Part shown: piece after piece, positions 23,379-33,199 of the stretch
Layout of the letters: every line of letters starts with the position of its first letter
How positions within the stretch are numbered: the first letter of the stretch is position 1
DNA from: a virus
Direction: 5' to 3' (one strand)
IMG/VR virus record: IMGVR_UViG_3300024052_000085
Span: 1 to 64,000 of that record
Length of the DNA stretch: 64,000 nt
Notes under the pieces: generated by a model
The model's input: the letters and a program-made list of their open reading frames with translations, nothing else
Databases searched by the model: none
Told to the model about the DNA's origin: nothing
Program-made: the position numbers and the translations under genes

Positions 23379-25812
23379 ATATCCTGGATGTAATTGCGAA
23401 GAGTGTCCTTTAAAAGATGAAGGTTTTGTTCCACCTAGCGGACCTGAAGATTCTGATATCTTATTTATAGGACAAGCTCCTGCATATTACGAAGTTAGGA
23501 GTGGTAAACCCTTCTCAGGACCTTCAGGTAGTGTACTCGATGGTTCTCTAGAGAGTGTAGGATTACGTCGAGAAGACGTAAGAACAGATAATAGTGTACT
23601 TTGCTTTAATGCAGCAGGTTCAGGAGATCCTTCAATAGCTGCAGTAAGAGCATGTAATGGGCACATTAAAGAGGCTTTAAGTAAATCTAAATATGTTGTA
23701 CCTATGGGCAATAGTGCTTTAACTGCTATCTTTGATAAAGAAGTTGAAGGAATAACTCAATATGCTAATACACTATTCAGGCATAACGATAATATTATTC
23801 TTCCGCTAATACATCCAGCATTTTATCTTAGACAGTCAGGTGAAATGTTTAGAGACTTTTTAGAGGGTATGGCTCTACTCAAAGATCAAATAGACGGAGG
23901 TACTCTTTGGAATGACTTAGACTTTAAGTTTACAGTATTTAGGACTGTAGATGAAGTGATTCCTTTTCTAGAGAACCTCAGAGATAATCCTCCAGAGACT
24001 CTTGCAGTTGACTTAGAAACAGATTTCCCAGATCCCGTAAGAGGTGTTATAACAGGTGTTTCGCTTTGTAGTAGATATGATGAGGCTTTTATTATTCCTT
24101 GGGACTCTAACTATTTGGAAAGTCACGGAAGCGATATTGAACCGCTTTTGGAATATCAAAACGTCTTCGACTTGCTCAAAGAAGCTTTAGAAGCTCAAGA
24201 TGGAGTAGTAATGCATAATGCTCCTTTCGATGCAAGACTATTACGTCGAGAGGGTATAAATATTAGAGTCAGAGATGACAGTCTTTTAATGCATTATGCT
24301 TTAGATGAAAGAGCAACATCTCAAGGATTAAAGAAAGTTGCTAAAGTAATGTTAGGTATTCAAGATTGGGAATCTGATCTTAAACAATACTTACCTAATA
24401 AGGCCGCTCCGTATACTATGATACCTCCTGAAGTATTATATCCTTATGCTGCTAGGGATGCATGCTATACTTTAGTCTTGAGAGATTTACTTAGGAAACG
24501 TTTAGATGCTCCGGGAAACGAAGGTCCGTCATCTTTATACGAAAATATCTTAACTCCTTGTAACGAACTACTAATGGCTCTTAGTTTAGAAGGCGTGTCT
24601 ATGGATTCGCAAATTCTTGTAGACGCTATGACTGAGATGCCTGCTAAGCTTACAGAGCTAGAAAAAGAATTAGAAGAGTTGTCAGGAGATAGATGGTTTA
24701 ATCCTAGAAGCCCTAAACAGATTTCTGAAGTTATGTTTGGAAAACTTGGATTGAGACAGATTAATGGAACTAGTACAAATAAAGAAGTATTAGAACAGCT
24801 CTCTGGAGAACATGCTTTTGTAGATACTCTTATAGAGTATAGACAGTATCTAAAAGTATCTTCTACCTATATGGAAAACTTTGCTAAGAGTTACCAAAAT
24901 GGTAAAGGTTATCCAGATCTAAGATTATTTGGAACTGTTACAGGAAGGTTAAGTGGTAGTAAACTTAATCCTCTTACAATGCCTAGAGAGAGTAGAGGTG
25001 ATTTATATCGTTCTATAAAGAATGTATTTATAGCAGATCCAGATTGTTTCTTATGGGCTTCAGATTACAGAGCTGCTGAATTAAGAGTTATGGCTGTATT
25101 AGCAAACGATGATTGGTTAATAGAACAATTAAGTAGTCCTGATATAGATTTTCACTCTATAATGGCTGAACAAATATTCGGCGAAGAATTTATGGGTGCG
25201 GATAAATCCAGACAGAAGGAACTTCGAGTTATAGCAAAGATGTTCGTCTTTGGTCTTAACTATGGAAGAGAAGCTCCCTCAATAGCTAAACAGTTAGGTT
25301 GCGGCATTAATGAAGCTACTGATTTAATAGCAAAATATTTTAAACCAATGCCTAACGTATTAGCATGGCGTAAAGAAATGGAACGTACAGCTGTTGAAGA
25401 TGAATATCTAGAGAATCCTTTTGGAAGACGAAGACGCTTTTCTTTAATAACAAAAGATAATATTCATGATATAAAGAAGCAAGCTATTAACTCTCCAGTA
25501 CAAGCTACAGCTAATGATCTTAACTTACTAACTATGGAAAGGATTAGAAGAGAGCTTGGACCTGAAGTAAGAACATTATGGCCAGTACATGATAGTATAC
25601 TAATGAATGTTAAGGAGACAGTACCTAACGAAACACTATATGATCTAAGAGATATACTGTTTAAATATCCCAGTGAATTACTAAAGACAAGACTTCCTTT
25701 CTTTATTGATATCGCAGTAGGATATGCTTGGGGAACCTTAAAAGAAGTTAATGAAATTGAAGAGATTAAGGGTGCTTTAGCTCAACTCACACCTAGCAAC
25801 TCAGCATCATAG
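23368..25812 (+). CDS. uracil-DNA glycosylase / 3'-5' exonuclease / PolA-type DNA polymerase fusion
   Basis: Three domains in 814 residues. Residues about 1-185 match family-4 uracil-DNA glycosylase: C10, C13, C79 and C96 fit the 4Fe-4S ligands, with GQAPAYYE and HPAFYLR as active-site motifs. About 190-370 is a DnaQ-like exonuclease with D215-L-E217. About 400-800 is a family-A polymerase: motif A SDYRAAELRVMA (about 562), motif B RVIAKMFVFGLNYG (about 620) and motif C HDSIL (about 740). A glycosylase domain in front of a phage polymerase may scan for uracil or handle modified bases. Probably the main replicase. Confidence 0.92.
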   Translation: MEPKYPGCNCEECPLKDEGFVPPSGPEDSDILFIGQAPAYYEVRSGKPFSGPSGSVLDGSLESVGLRREDVRTDNSVLCFNAAGSGDPSIAAVRACNGHIKEALSKSKYVVPMGNSALTAIFDKEVEGITQYANTLFRHNDNIILPLIHPAFYLRQSGEMFRDFLEGMALLKDQIDGGTLWNDLDFKFTVFRTVDEVIPFLENLRDNPPETLAVDLETDFPDPVRGVITGVSLCSRYDEAFIIPWDSNYLESHGSDIEPLLEYQNVFDLLKEALEAQDGVVMHNAPFDARLLRREGINIRVRDDSLLMHYALDERATSQGLKKVAKVMLGIQDWESDLKQYLPNKAAPYTMIPPEVLYPYAARDACYTLVLRDLLRKRLDAPGNEGPSSLYENILTPCNELLMALSLEGVSMDSQILVDAMTEMPAKLTELEKELEELSGDRWFNPRSPKQISEVMFGKLGLRQINGTSTNKEVLEQLSGEHAFVDTLIEYRQYLKVSSTYMENFAKSYQNGKGYPDLRLFGTVTGRLSGSKLNPLTMPRESRGDLYRSIKNVFIADPDCFLWASDYRAAELRVMAVLANDDWLIEQLSSPDIDFHSIMAEQIFGEEFMGADKSRQKELRVIAKMFVFGLNYGREAPSIAKQLGCGINEATDLIAKYFKPMPNVLAWRKEMERTAVEDEYLENPFGRRRRFSLITKDNIHDIKKQAINSPVQATANDLNLLTMERIRRELGPEVRTLWPVHDSILMNVKETVPNETLYDLRDILFKYPSELLKTRLPFFIDIAVGYAWGTLKEVNEIEEIKGALAQLTPSNSAS

Positions 25813-25818
25813 TAAGGT

Positions 25819-25848
25819 TTGAATGTTTAAAAGAAGCATCCCTATAAT
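25819..25848 (+). promoter_or_regulatory. sigma-70 promoter of the virion module
   Basis: TTGAAT, 18 bases, then TATAAT, about 48 bases before the 29-residue basic peptide. It lies in the short gap after the polymerase gene. Confidence 0.7.
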
Positions 25849-25896
25849 TAATTAAGGTGTTACACACTATTTACTTTTTTATGGAGGTAGTCAATC

Positions 25897-25986
25897 GTGG
25901 CTAAAGTTAAAGGATACTCTTACAAACGGAAGGGTAAAACCATCCGAGTAAAGGGTTACAGTCGCAAAAAGTCCAAGAAACGCTAG
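25897..25986 (+). CDS. very basic 29-residue peptide
   Basis: GTG start eight bases after GGAGGT. Nearly half of the residues are Lys or Arg, with a repeated Lys-Gly-Tyr-Ser pattern at both ends. It lies between two sigma-70-type promoters and just before the coat-like genes. A role in condensing or coating virion DNA, as for small basic virion proteins, is likely but inferred. Confidence 0.7.
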   Translation: MAKVKGYSYKRKGKTIRVKGYSRKKSKKR

Positions 25987-25988
25987 TC

Positions 25989-26017
25989 TTGACTACTTTG
26001 GACATTAAAGTTAAAAT
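25989..26017 (+). promoter_or_regulatory. near-consensus sigma-70 promoter of the coat-like genes
   Basis: TTGACT, 17 bases, then TAAAAT, directly ahead of the first 66-residue gene. The best canonical promoter in the window, fitting high coat-protein output. Confidence 0.75.
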
Positions 26018-26038
26018 ATTGAAAGGAGGGAACACCTT

Positions 26039-26239
26039 ATGATTGAGTCAGTTATTAACGCTTTGGTTGCAGGTCTGATCGGCACGATTTCTTTTGTAGT
26101 TATCAAGAGTGTCGTTGCGGCTCAGAACACCACAGGTTGGTCTGCAGCTGAAATTGCCATCGTGACAATTATTCCTGTTGTTCTGGCGATCTTGGTCGTC
26201 GTCGGCATGTTTATGGGTCTCACGAAGCTTCGTTCCTAA
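26039..26239 (+). CDS. putative major coat protein 1, two-helix membrane protein, 66 aa
   Basis: Two hydrophobic helices (residues about 8-27 and 40-61) joined by a polar AAQNTTGWSAAE loop. This small two-helix plan with a TTGW turn resembles coat proteins of archaeal spindle-shaped viruses and, more loosely, filamentous-phage coats. Behind a near-consensus promoter and an AAAGGAGGG site; GC-richer codons. The next gene encodes the same protein with 64 of 66 residues identical. No signal peptide cleavage site is evident. Confidence 0.75.
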   Translation: MIESVINALVAGLIGTISFVVIKSVVAAQNTTGWSAAEIAIVTIIPVVLAILVVVGMFMGLTKLRS

Positions 26240-26287
26240 GTGGAAAATCCTATTAGGCAAAATTTTGAAAAAGGAGGTTAACTTATT

Positions 26288-26488
26288 ATGATTGAGTCAG
26301 TTATTAATGCTCTAGTCGCAGGTTTGATTGGTACGATCTCCTTCGTTGTAATTAAGTCTGTTGTTGCAGCCCAGAACACTACAGGCTGGAGTGCAGCTGA
26401 GATTGCTATCGTAACTATTATCCCTGTTGTACTCGCGATTCTCGTAGTTGTGGGTATGTTTATGGGACTAACTAAGATGCGAGCTTAG
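26288..26488 (+). CDS. putative major coat protein 2, near-identical copy, 66 aa
   Basis: Differs from the first copy only in the last few residues (Leu to Met, Ser to Ala), yet 36 of 66 codons differ synonymously by my count. So the protein is under strong constraint while the DNA has drifted or been kept different. AAAAGGAGG site; a strong terminator follows. The two copies may mix in the virion or adjust dosage. Confidence 0.75.
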   Translation: MIESVINALVAGLIGTISFVVIKSVVAAQNTTGWSAAEIAIVTIIPVVLAILVVVGMFMGLTKMRA

Positions 26489-26518
26489 GGTTAACTATGG
26501 GCTGATTGCCCAGGGTAT

Positions 26519-26563
26519 TGGGGATTCAGAACTTTTCGTAGCTGTTCTGGATCCCCATTTTTT
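26519..26563 (+). terminator. strong rho-independent terminator
   Basis: A 14-bp stem (TGGGGATTCAGAAC with GTTCTGGATCCCCA, one G-T pair), an 11-base loop and a TTTTTT run. It separates the highly expressed coat-like genes from the giant gene behind. Confidence 0.9.
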
Positions 26564-26580
26564 ATTCTAGGAGTTTCCAA

Positions 26581-29500
26581 ATGGGTCTTGATCATAGGTT
26601 TGGGGGAGATCATCCTCTTTCTTCTGGTCCTGCTAATGTACCAGAGCCTGAAGAATTACAACAAATTACAGAATCTGAACCTGAATCTGTAGATACTTAT
26701 GAACCGCCTGAAATGATCTCTTCAGGTATTCATGAAGTGTTTACTCAGGAAGATATTGATTCTGCAGCTGATGATTGGCAAGATATAATGGATGCTCAGG
26801 AGCCAGATCCAGAACCTGAGTATGAACCAGATCCTGAACCTGATCCTATACCTGAACCTGTTGAAACTTTTATAGAAGATGACATCTTTTTCGATCAAAC
26901 TGCTTCAGATGAAGAATATGAAGAGATAATAGATGCTGCTATTGAAGCAGCTATAGAAGAGCCTGTTGTAATAGTTCCTGCACCTGCTATAGGACCTCAG
27001 GAATCCGAACTTCCATTTATAGCTCCTCCTGACGAAATTATACTTCCTGATTCAGTTACATCTGAAAGTCAAGAAGAGACTGAAACTAACGTTGAACTAG
27101 CTACTATTGCATTACAGACTGAGAAAGATTTATTAATAGTAGAAACTCAAAATGATAACTTTGAAGAACTTGTTGAAAATATAGAAACAGTAACGGCTTC
27201 AGACGTGTTTAGGCAAGAAGCTGTAGGTAGTATTACTTCAGAACAAGCTGCTACTGTTTTAACTGAGATTAAAGGTAATCAAGAACAAGAACAACACGCT
27301 GCTCAGGTAGAGGCTTTAAGGCCTGCTACAGAGATTCAAGAAAGCTTAACAACCTTAATCGAAATGGAAGGTGAAGGTTCAAGTTTCTTCTCTACCGTAA
27401 ATAATCACTTTACAAGACATGTAGAATCTAGAACTGAAAGAGGTCTAGTTACTGATGAGGCTGAAGCAACTAGACTTTTTGAAACTATCCGAGATCAGTT
27501 AGCTCCTCAGTTAAAAGATCAGATAACCCACTTAGTATCTTCGGGAAACACTAGTATTATAAATGCTCTAGATCATGGTTTTACTGAGAGAGAACTTAGA
27601 GATTTTGGTTACACTACTGAACACTATCAAAATGCAGTAGAAACTAGAACTATTAGAGACGCTGTTATTATCAGCCATCAAGGAAATGTAATAGAGGCAC
27701 TTGTAAAGAGTGAAGATGTTACAGAAGATAATTTAATTAAATTATATTCTGAAGAGACTGTAGCTCAAATAGTTAACGTTTCTAACTTCGCAGACTCTGA
27801 AGGAATTGTAGATCCTTATGCTGCTATAGTTACAGATTCTGACAACATAGCAGAAGATCTTAAATTGTTCTTTAACGAAGATTTTATAGATACTCTAGGA
27901 GAAGTTAGTGAGTATATTGAAGTTGGAGAAGAGGGTGAAGAGTCTTTAGTAAATGCAGAAAGTTACGTTAGAGACAGCCTTGAAGATGGTGATCTAGAAG
28001 TAGTAGAAGAGAATCTAACTAAGTTAGGTTTCTCTAATGCTTCATCTTATATCGAAAGCGTACAGACAATTGTAAAGGCCGAAATTGCTACAGATGTAAT
28101 TGAAGAAGCTATAGGTATAGAAGATCTAAATAATTTCGAACCAGATAATAAAACTAGATCCAGTAAAATATTTACATTATATGCAAGAACAGAAAATTCT
28201 GATTCCCAAGTATTAGTAGACTACGGTTATCCTGAAGATATTTCTGAAGGTATAATAGTAGTTAAAGATTTTATTGATACTGAAGGTGTTTTAGATTCTT
28301 ATGGTGCTGCTCTAGGTGGTAAGACTAAAGAAGAACTAGAGGGTGCTGGTATTACAGAAGCTGATGCTAATTCAGCCACTCAATGGGGTCGAGTATCTAG
28401 AGCTATTTATGCAGATATTGGAGTACGTCCAGAAAATGTTACTCCTCTACAAGCAGCTAAATCTCAAGGTATTTATGGTACTTCAATACTATTTGGAGAT
28501 AACATTGCTTGGGCTGCAATGCATACTGTTCCACATCTTACTAAAGATGGTACCTTACTACCTCAAGTAGCTATGGCTAACGGTTTAAATAGTAATCATT
28601 TAATTACTTTGGGCGTTCCGGAAGAGAGAGTAAGGAATCTTCGAACTTTATCTACGTACTTTAATAAAGATAATAGAGAATACGATACCGCTTTAATGTG
28701 GTCAGATCCAGAAGCTCGAGAAGCAATCTTAAATCTAGCTCCTCAAGATACCGATAGTTTAGAATCAGCTTTTAAGTTCGGAGAAGCTAGAGAAACCTTT
28801 AGACTATCTTTTGGTATTGATTCGTATTCAGACGATCCAGGAATAGATGCTCCTACAGACCTCAGTACTGCTACTCCTATAGCTTTTATTCATCAAGGCG
28901 GTGATCCTCAAGTTCTTAAAGATATGACTGTCGATCCCGAAACTGTAGATGCGATAGTTACTTTAAATAACTTTGGAACGATATCTAGAGAAGGTAGTAT
29001 AGATATTAGAAGATCTATGGATCATAACGAAGCTGAACCTGATAAAGGAATTAAAGCTGCGTTAAGAACTTTAGAAGTGTCTTGGGAAGATATAAACAAA
29101 CAAGAGAAAAGAATAGAAGAAGCTCCTTTAGTAAGAGCTGCTCAATCTAGACTTGGATTAACTGATAGTAGTCTGCCTGATGAGATAACAGGAGATGTTA
29201 GTACTTTTAATCCTACTAAATACTATCTAGAAAACGGTCCTGAAGATTTTACAATTGCAAAGTTTAAACCTGAATACGTTGAAGCTTTAGAAACTTTATA
29301 TAACAACGATAGAATAGCTTCTGATGGCTCGCTGTTAATAGGTAATTTAATCACTCTTAAAGATGATTTTACTACTGAATGGGTTCCTGCTGCAATACCT
29401 TTAGAAAACGAAGAGTATCAAGCTTTAACTACTTTAGGAGTCGATGTAACTGAGATTCCAGAGTATGAAAGCTATATGCATTCTTTAGTAAAGACTGAAG

Positions 29501-32500
29501 GTGTTCCAGATGAGCTTAGTTTAATTACTGAATACGATTCTAATGGTGAGCTAGTAAGATCTTCTCAGGATATGGTCTTAGCTAGATTAAATATAATTAA
29601 CAATCCTGGAAGTAATAGAGAAACTCCAGATGAAGTAAGAGAAAGAGAATCTGGGAGAGGTTCTCTAGCTTCTATATCTAGAACATCTATTCCTGATATT
29701 GCTTCTATAGCTAATATTAAGGGCGTCGATAATATTATCAATTACTTTGATTGGAGTGGACCTCAGGAAGTAGTAGATTTAGGTAAAAGGTATTTTAATT
29801 ATCTACGTACTCAGAAAGAGAGAGATAAAGAACGAAGAGAGCAAATAGCTCTTCTAAAGGCAGAGGGTGAACTTGCTTTAGAAGACACTAGATTCATTTC
29901 TGCTTTATCTGGTGATCAAACGTTTACTCCTAACGTTGCAACTCTTTGGAAGTCCGTAACTTCGGATGATAAGTTTGACTATGAAGATTATTTACCAGGT
30001 ATGTTGCCTTTAGATTCTAGAACTCCTTTAGGTGTTAGGGATCAAGCAAGAATAGCTGCCTCAGGAGAAGGTATAGGTACTCAGGCAGCTCTTATGGCGG
30101 CTGGAGCCGTTATGGGTATGGTAGATCCTCTTCAGATAGGTTCAGATGTAAAAGAAGGTTGGGGTGCATGGGAGCAGGAACAAGAGCTTATCGATCAACG
30201 TAGAGCAGAAAGAATTGAAGCCTTAACTTCTACAGAATTAGCAGAAGAGGAACGAGTTAAAGAAGAGGGATTGTCTAGAACTGAAATGATGTTCTCGTCT
30301 GCAGCACTTTCAGGAATTGATTCAAAAGGGCCTTCAGCAGATGTAATAAGAATGATTCCTGGCCAAGAAGATTATGCTCCAGGTAGAATAGAATGGTTTA
30401 CTAAAATGATGGCTGTAGGTATGGTTCCTGGAGTAGGAACTGTTCAAGGTGTTACTGCAGCTATTAAAGCTCCAGAACATATTTCTAGAAGCATGGCTAT
30501 AGGTCAAGCTGTTGGCTCTACTATTATGGATCTAGCTTTCTTCCTTCCTTTGGCAAAAATTAGAATACGTCCTTCAACCATTAAAAATACTGGAGTGACA
30601 CATATTTCTAATAGAGCTGATGATGCTATAAGAGAGTTTTCTAAAGCTCGAGATGTTCTATTAAAACAAGGTAAAGATGCTCCTACACTAAAATTTGAAG
30701 AAGTCTCTAGTTATGACCATATACGAGAAGTTAATAGAGTTATAGATAATCTAGAAGACGTTGAGGGATTAAATATACTTCCAGACGAGTTAGTCGTTTC
30801 GAATAATTTAGATCCTATGCACGTATCAAATTCTATAAACGCTCGGAAGGGTATAATAGATCATCTAGATAGTAAGGTAACTGTTGAAAATCTTCTTGAT
30901 GATGTAAACTCTCCTAAAAATATTTCAGACAAAGTTAAATTAGAATTTGAAATCGATACTAACGTACCCGATCCTAGATTAAATTCTGAAGATCTTAATA
31001 CTGTTATTCAACTTCTTAAAGAAGACAAACCTGAAAGTGTACAGATTGAATATTGGGCAGTTAAGGAATCCAAAGATTCTGCTCCAGCAATAAAACCAGA
31101 AGGTACTATTAAATCTAAAAGTCCTGCTGCAGAGATTGCAGAACTTCGTAGATCTGCTAATTCTATTGAAGAACTTAATATCCCAAGCATGAAAGAGACA
31201 ATACGTGCTAATGAACAAAACCCTAGTGGAGGTATTGATAGAGCACAATTTTTAGACGAATCTTTAAATCGTTTAGAAGAACAAGTAGCGAGTAAGAGAA
31301 GTAGAGCGGATCTTCTTGAAAGAGGAGAGACACCAGAAGACTTTTCAACAATAATATCTGAAGGAGATTTACTATCTTCAATCAATAGAGTTACTCCTAC
31401 TGAACTTAAAGCTTATGTTGATGGTATTCGTGAAGCACTTGAAGAAGCAGATATAACTGTAGTTGTTAAAGTTAAAGAAGGAAAGGCAATAACTGCAGAT
31501 CAAGTATTGACTCCTGATGAAATAAAATTTATACCTGAACAATCTAAGTTCGACGCTGCTGCAGAAGGTTTTGGAACTCCTCCTAAAGATGAAGTTGTAA
31601 AGATGCCTTCTGAGGATGATTTTTTTACTCGTTTAGATGATCAATGGGAGCCAGAGGGTACATCAGATTTTAATATTCAAGATATTATAGGACCTGGACC
31701 TAGCGATGGCCCTACGGCATTTACAGGAACGTCTGCTGTTATGGAACGAGTAGGTGCGGAAGTACAGCCTCAAGTATCTTCTGCTCAACTACAACAAGCT
31801 ATGCAGCAAGCAGACAACCTAGGTATACAAATAAAAGGTACTGTAACAAGTCCTGAAGATTTAAATTACTATGTTCAATATACTACTGAAACGACAGCTA
31901 CACCTGTAACTCTTTCTTTCACTGACTTCTTTGGTCCCGCTTTAGGTACTTCTCTATCTTCGACTATGGAACAATATAGAGGTCTTGATTATGCTGAGTT
32001 ACCTAAATCTTTATCTGTTACAGGTTATACTCCTGTAATTGATTTGTCTGCCTATAACTTTAATACTTCAGGAGAAGCTTCAGCTGTTCCAACGTCTTAT
32101 ACCCCCTACTTTAGTAGCTATATTGGAGAAGACCAAGTAAGTCAGGGAATTAATCCTATTCTCTATAATAGAGGTTTAGAAGGTTTAGCTATAGCCCCTA
32201 ATATAGGTTCTAATAAATCTCCTCAAGGTCTATTAGGAGGAGTAGATACTATAGGTAAGTTTGATAAAACGATTCCTATGATGTTAACTGCACCTGATAA
32301 TCCAGTAAGATTTGAACCAGGTAAAGGTTGGGTTCAAGATACTGGAGAGTATACTTTTACTGATGCTACAGGCGGTCAAGAACAAAGAATAATATCTACA
32401 GGCACTGGAACAGAAGGAATGTCAGGTGTAACACCTTCTGAATTTACAAGTCCGGGCTCTAGACAATTTGTAGGTCCTGGATCTAAACAATTTGTAGCTC

Positions 32501-33192
32501 CTGGAGAGGGTATATCTAGTAGTCCTGTTTCAGGCACTAGGTCGAGTACTAGTTCTTCTACAAGCGCAGCTAGTAAGGCGGGAACTAAATCATCTACTAG
32601 TTCAGCAACTAAATCAGCAACTAGCTCTGGAACCAAGTCTGCTACAAGTGCTACTACAGCTTCAGCTCAATCAATTCAGTCAGCTATGTCCACAGGAACA
32701 GCTTCTGCAGTTAGTGTTTCGACTGGAGTTAGTGTAGATGTATCTCCTTTAATATCTCCGGCGATCAAACCTGTAGTTAAACCTAAACTTAAGGATAAGC
32801 TTAAGGAAGATACAAAAGTTAAGAGTCCAAAATTACCTAAGAGAAAACCTAAAGTTAGGGGAAAGGATAAGGATAAGAAAGTGGACGAGAAATATAAGGC
32901 AGCTAATATTAAAGGTGCAGTAGCTTGGAAGCAAGATGATGTTACTGGTGTTTATGTAATTTGGTATCCTCCGTATAATTTAGAGACTTTAGATTATGCT
33001 CTTCAAATTCCTGGGGGAGTTAAACGAGTAAAGACTATTCAAACTGCTTGGAGATGGATACATAATAGAGGAGGTGAGGTACCTGAAGATTCTTTAAGAG
33101 AAGTAGCTCTACTAGCTAAATCGTCTGCTCCTAGTCCTGCAAGTACTTTAGATGATATCTTGGGAGGAGAAGGAAAATTAATATTAAAGTAG
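26581..33192 (+). CDS. giant protein, 2203 aa, acidic N-terminus, Ser/Thr-rich and basic C-terminus
   Basis: Function not recognised. Residues 1-150 are Pro/Glu/Asp-rich (many PEPDP-like repeats). The middle is long, helical and acidic, with a hydrophobic stretch near 1275-1325 (MMAVGMVPGVGTVQG...) that could insert in a membrane. Near 1980-2060 comes a Ser/Thr/Ala low-complexity tract, then a Lys-rich tract and a small C-terminal domain with several Trp (about 2110-2175). No signal peptide is seen. Placed between coat and ATPase genes, it may be an internal or tegument-like virion protein or scaffold. Confidence 0.85.
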   Translation: MGLDHRFGGDHPLSSGPANVPEPEELQQITESEPESVDTYEPPEMISSGIHEVFTQEDIDSAADDWQDIMDAQEPDPEPEYEPDPEPDPIPEPVETFIEDDIFFDQTASDEEYEEIIDAAIEAAIEEPVVIVPAPAIGPQESELPFIAPPDEIILPDSVTSESQEETETNVELATIALQTEKDLLIVETQNDNFEELVENIETVTASDVFRQEAVGSITSEQAATVLTEIKGNQEQEQHAAQVEALRPATEIQESLTTLIEMEGEGSSFFSTVNNHFTRHVESRTERGLVTDEAEATRLFETIRDQLAPQLKDQITHLVSSGNTSIINALDHGFTERELRDFGYTTEHYQNAVETRTIRDAVIISHQGNVIEALVKSEDVTEDNLIKLYSEETVAQIVNVSNFADSEGIVDPYAAIVTDSDNIAEDLKLFFNEDFIDTLGEVSEYIEVGEEGEESLVNAESYVRDSLEDGDLEVVEENLTKLGFSNASSYIESVQTIVKAEIATDVIEEAIGIEDLNNFEPDNKTRSSKIFTLYARTENSDSQVLVDYGYPEDISEGIIVVKDFIDTEGVLDSYGAALGGKTKEELEGAGITEADANSATQWGRVSRAIYADIGVRPENVTPLQAAKSQGIYGTSILFGDNIAWAAMHTVPHLTKDGTLLPQVAMANGLNSNHLITLGVPEERVRNLRTLSTYFNKDNREYDTALMWSDPEAREAILNLAPQDTDSLESAFKFGEARETFRLSFGIDSYSDDPGIDAPTDLSTATPIAFIHQGGDPQVLKDMTVDPETVDAIVTLNNFGTISREGSIDIRRSMDHNEAEPDKGIKAALRTLEVSWEDINKQEKRIEEAPLVRAAQSRLGLTDSSLPDEITGDVSTFNPTKYYLENGPEDFTIAKFKPEYVEALETLYNNDRIASDGSLLIGNLITLKDDFTTEWVPAAIPLENEEYQALTTLGVDVTEIPEYESYMHSLVKTEGVPDELSLITEYDSNGELVRSSQDMVLARLNIINNPGSNRETPDEVRERESGRGSLASISRTSIPDIASIANIKGVDNIINYFDWSGPQEVVDLGKRYFNYLRTQKERDKERREQIALLKAEGELALEDTRFISALSGDQTFTPNVATLWKSVTSDDKFDYEDYLPGMLPLDSRTPLGVRDQARIAASGEGIGTQAALMAAGAVMGMVDPLQIGSDVKEGWGAWEQEQELIDQRRAERIEALTSTELAEEERVKEEGLSRTEMMFSSAALSGIDSKGPSADVIRMIPGQEDYAPGRIEWFTKMMAVGMVPGVGTVQGVTAAIKAPEHISRSMAIGQAVGSTIMDLAFFLPLAKIRIRPSTIKNTGVTHISNRADDAIREFSKARDVLLKQGKDAPTLKFEEVSSYDHIREVNRVIDNLEDVEGLNILPDELVVSNNLDPMHVSNSINARKGIIDHLDSKVTVENLLDDVNSPKNISDKVKLEFEIDTNVPDPRLNSEDLNTVIQLLKEDKPESVQIEYWAVKESKDSAPAIKPEGTIKSKSPAAEIAELRRSANSIEELNIPSMKETIRANEQNPSGGIDRAQFLDESLNRLEEQVASKRSRADLLERGETPEDFSTIISEGDLLSSINRVTPTELKAYVDGIREALEEADITVVVKVKEGKAITADQVLTPDEIKFIPEQSKFDAAAEGFGTPPKDEVVKMPSEDDFFTRLDDQWEPEGTSDFNIQDIIGPGPSDGPTAFTGTSAVMERVGAEVQPQVSSAQLQQAMQQADNLGIQIKGTVTSPEDLNYYVQYTTETTATPVTLSFTDFFGPALGTSLSSTMEQYRGLDYAELPKSLSVTGYTPVIDLSAYNFNTSGEASAVPTSYTPYFSSYIGEDQVSQGINPILYNRGLEGLAIAPNIGSNKSPQGLLGGVDTIGKFDKTIPMMLTAPDNPVRFEPGKGWVQDTGEYTFTDATGGQEQRIISTGTGTEGMSGVTPSEFTSPGSRQFVGPGSKQFVAPGEGISSSPVSGTRSSTSSSTSAASKAGTKSSTSSATKSATSSGTKSATSATTASAQSIQSAMSTGTASAVSVSTGVSVDVSPLISPAIKPVVKPKLKDKLKEDTKVKSPKLPKRKPKVRGKDKDKKVDEKYKAANIKGAVAWKQDDVTGVYVIWYPPYNLETLDYALQIPGGVKRVKTIQTAWRWIHNRGGEVPEDSLREVALLAKSSAPSPASTLDDILGGEGKLILK

Positions 33193-33199
33193 GTTAATT

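Noticed and set aside
31008-32636. Long reverse-strand frames inside the giant gene
   Set aside because: They follow the codon pattern of the + strand gene, lack ribosome sites and have low-complexity translations.
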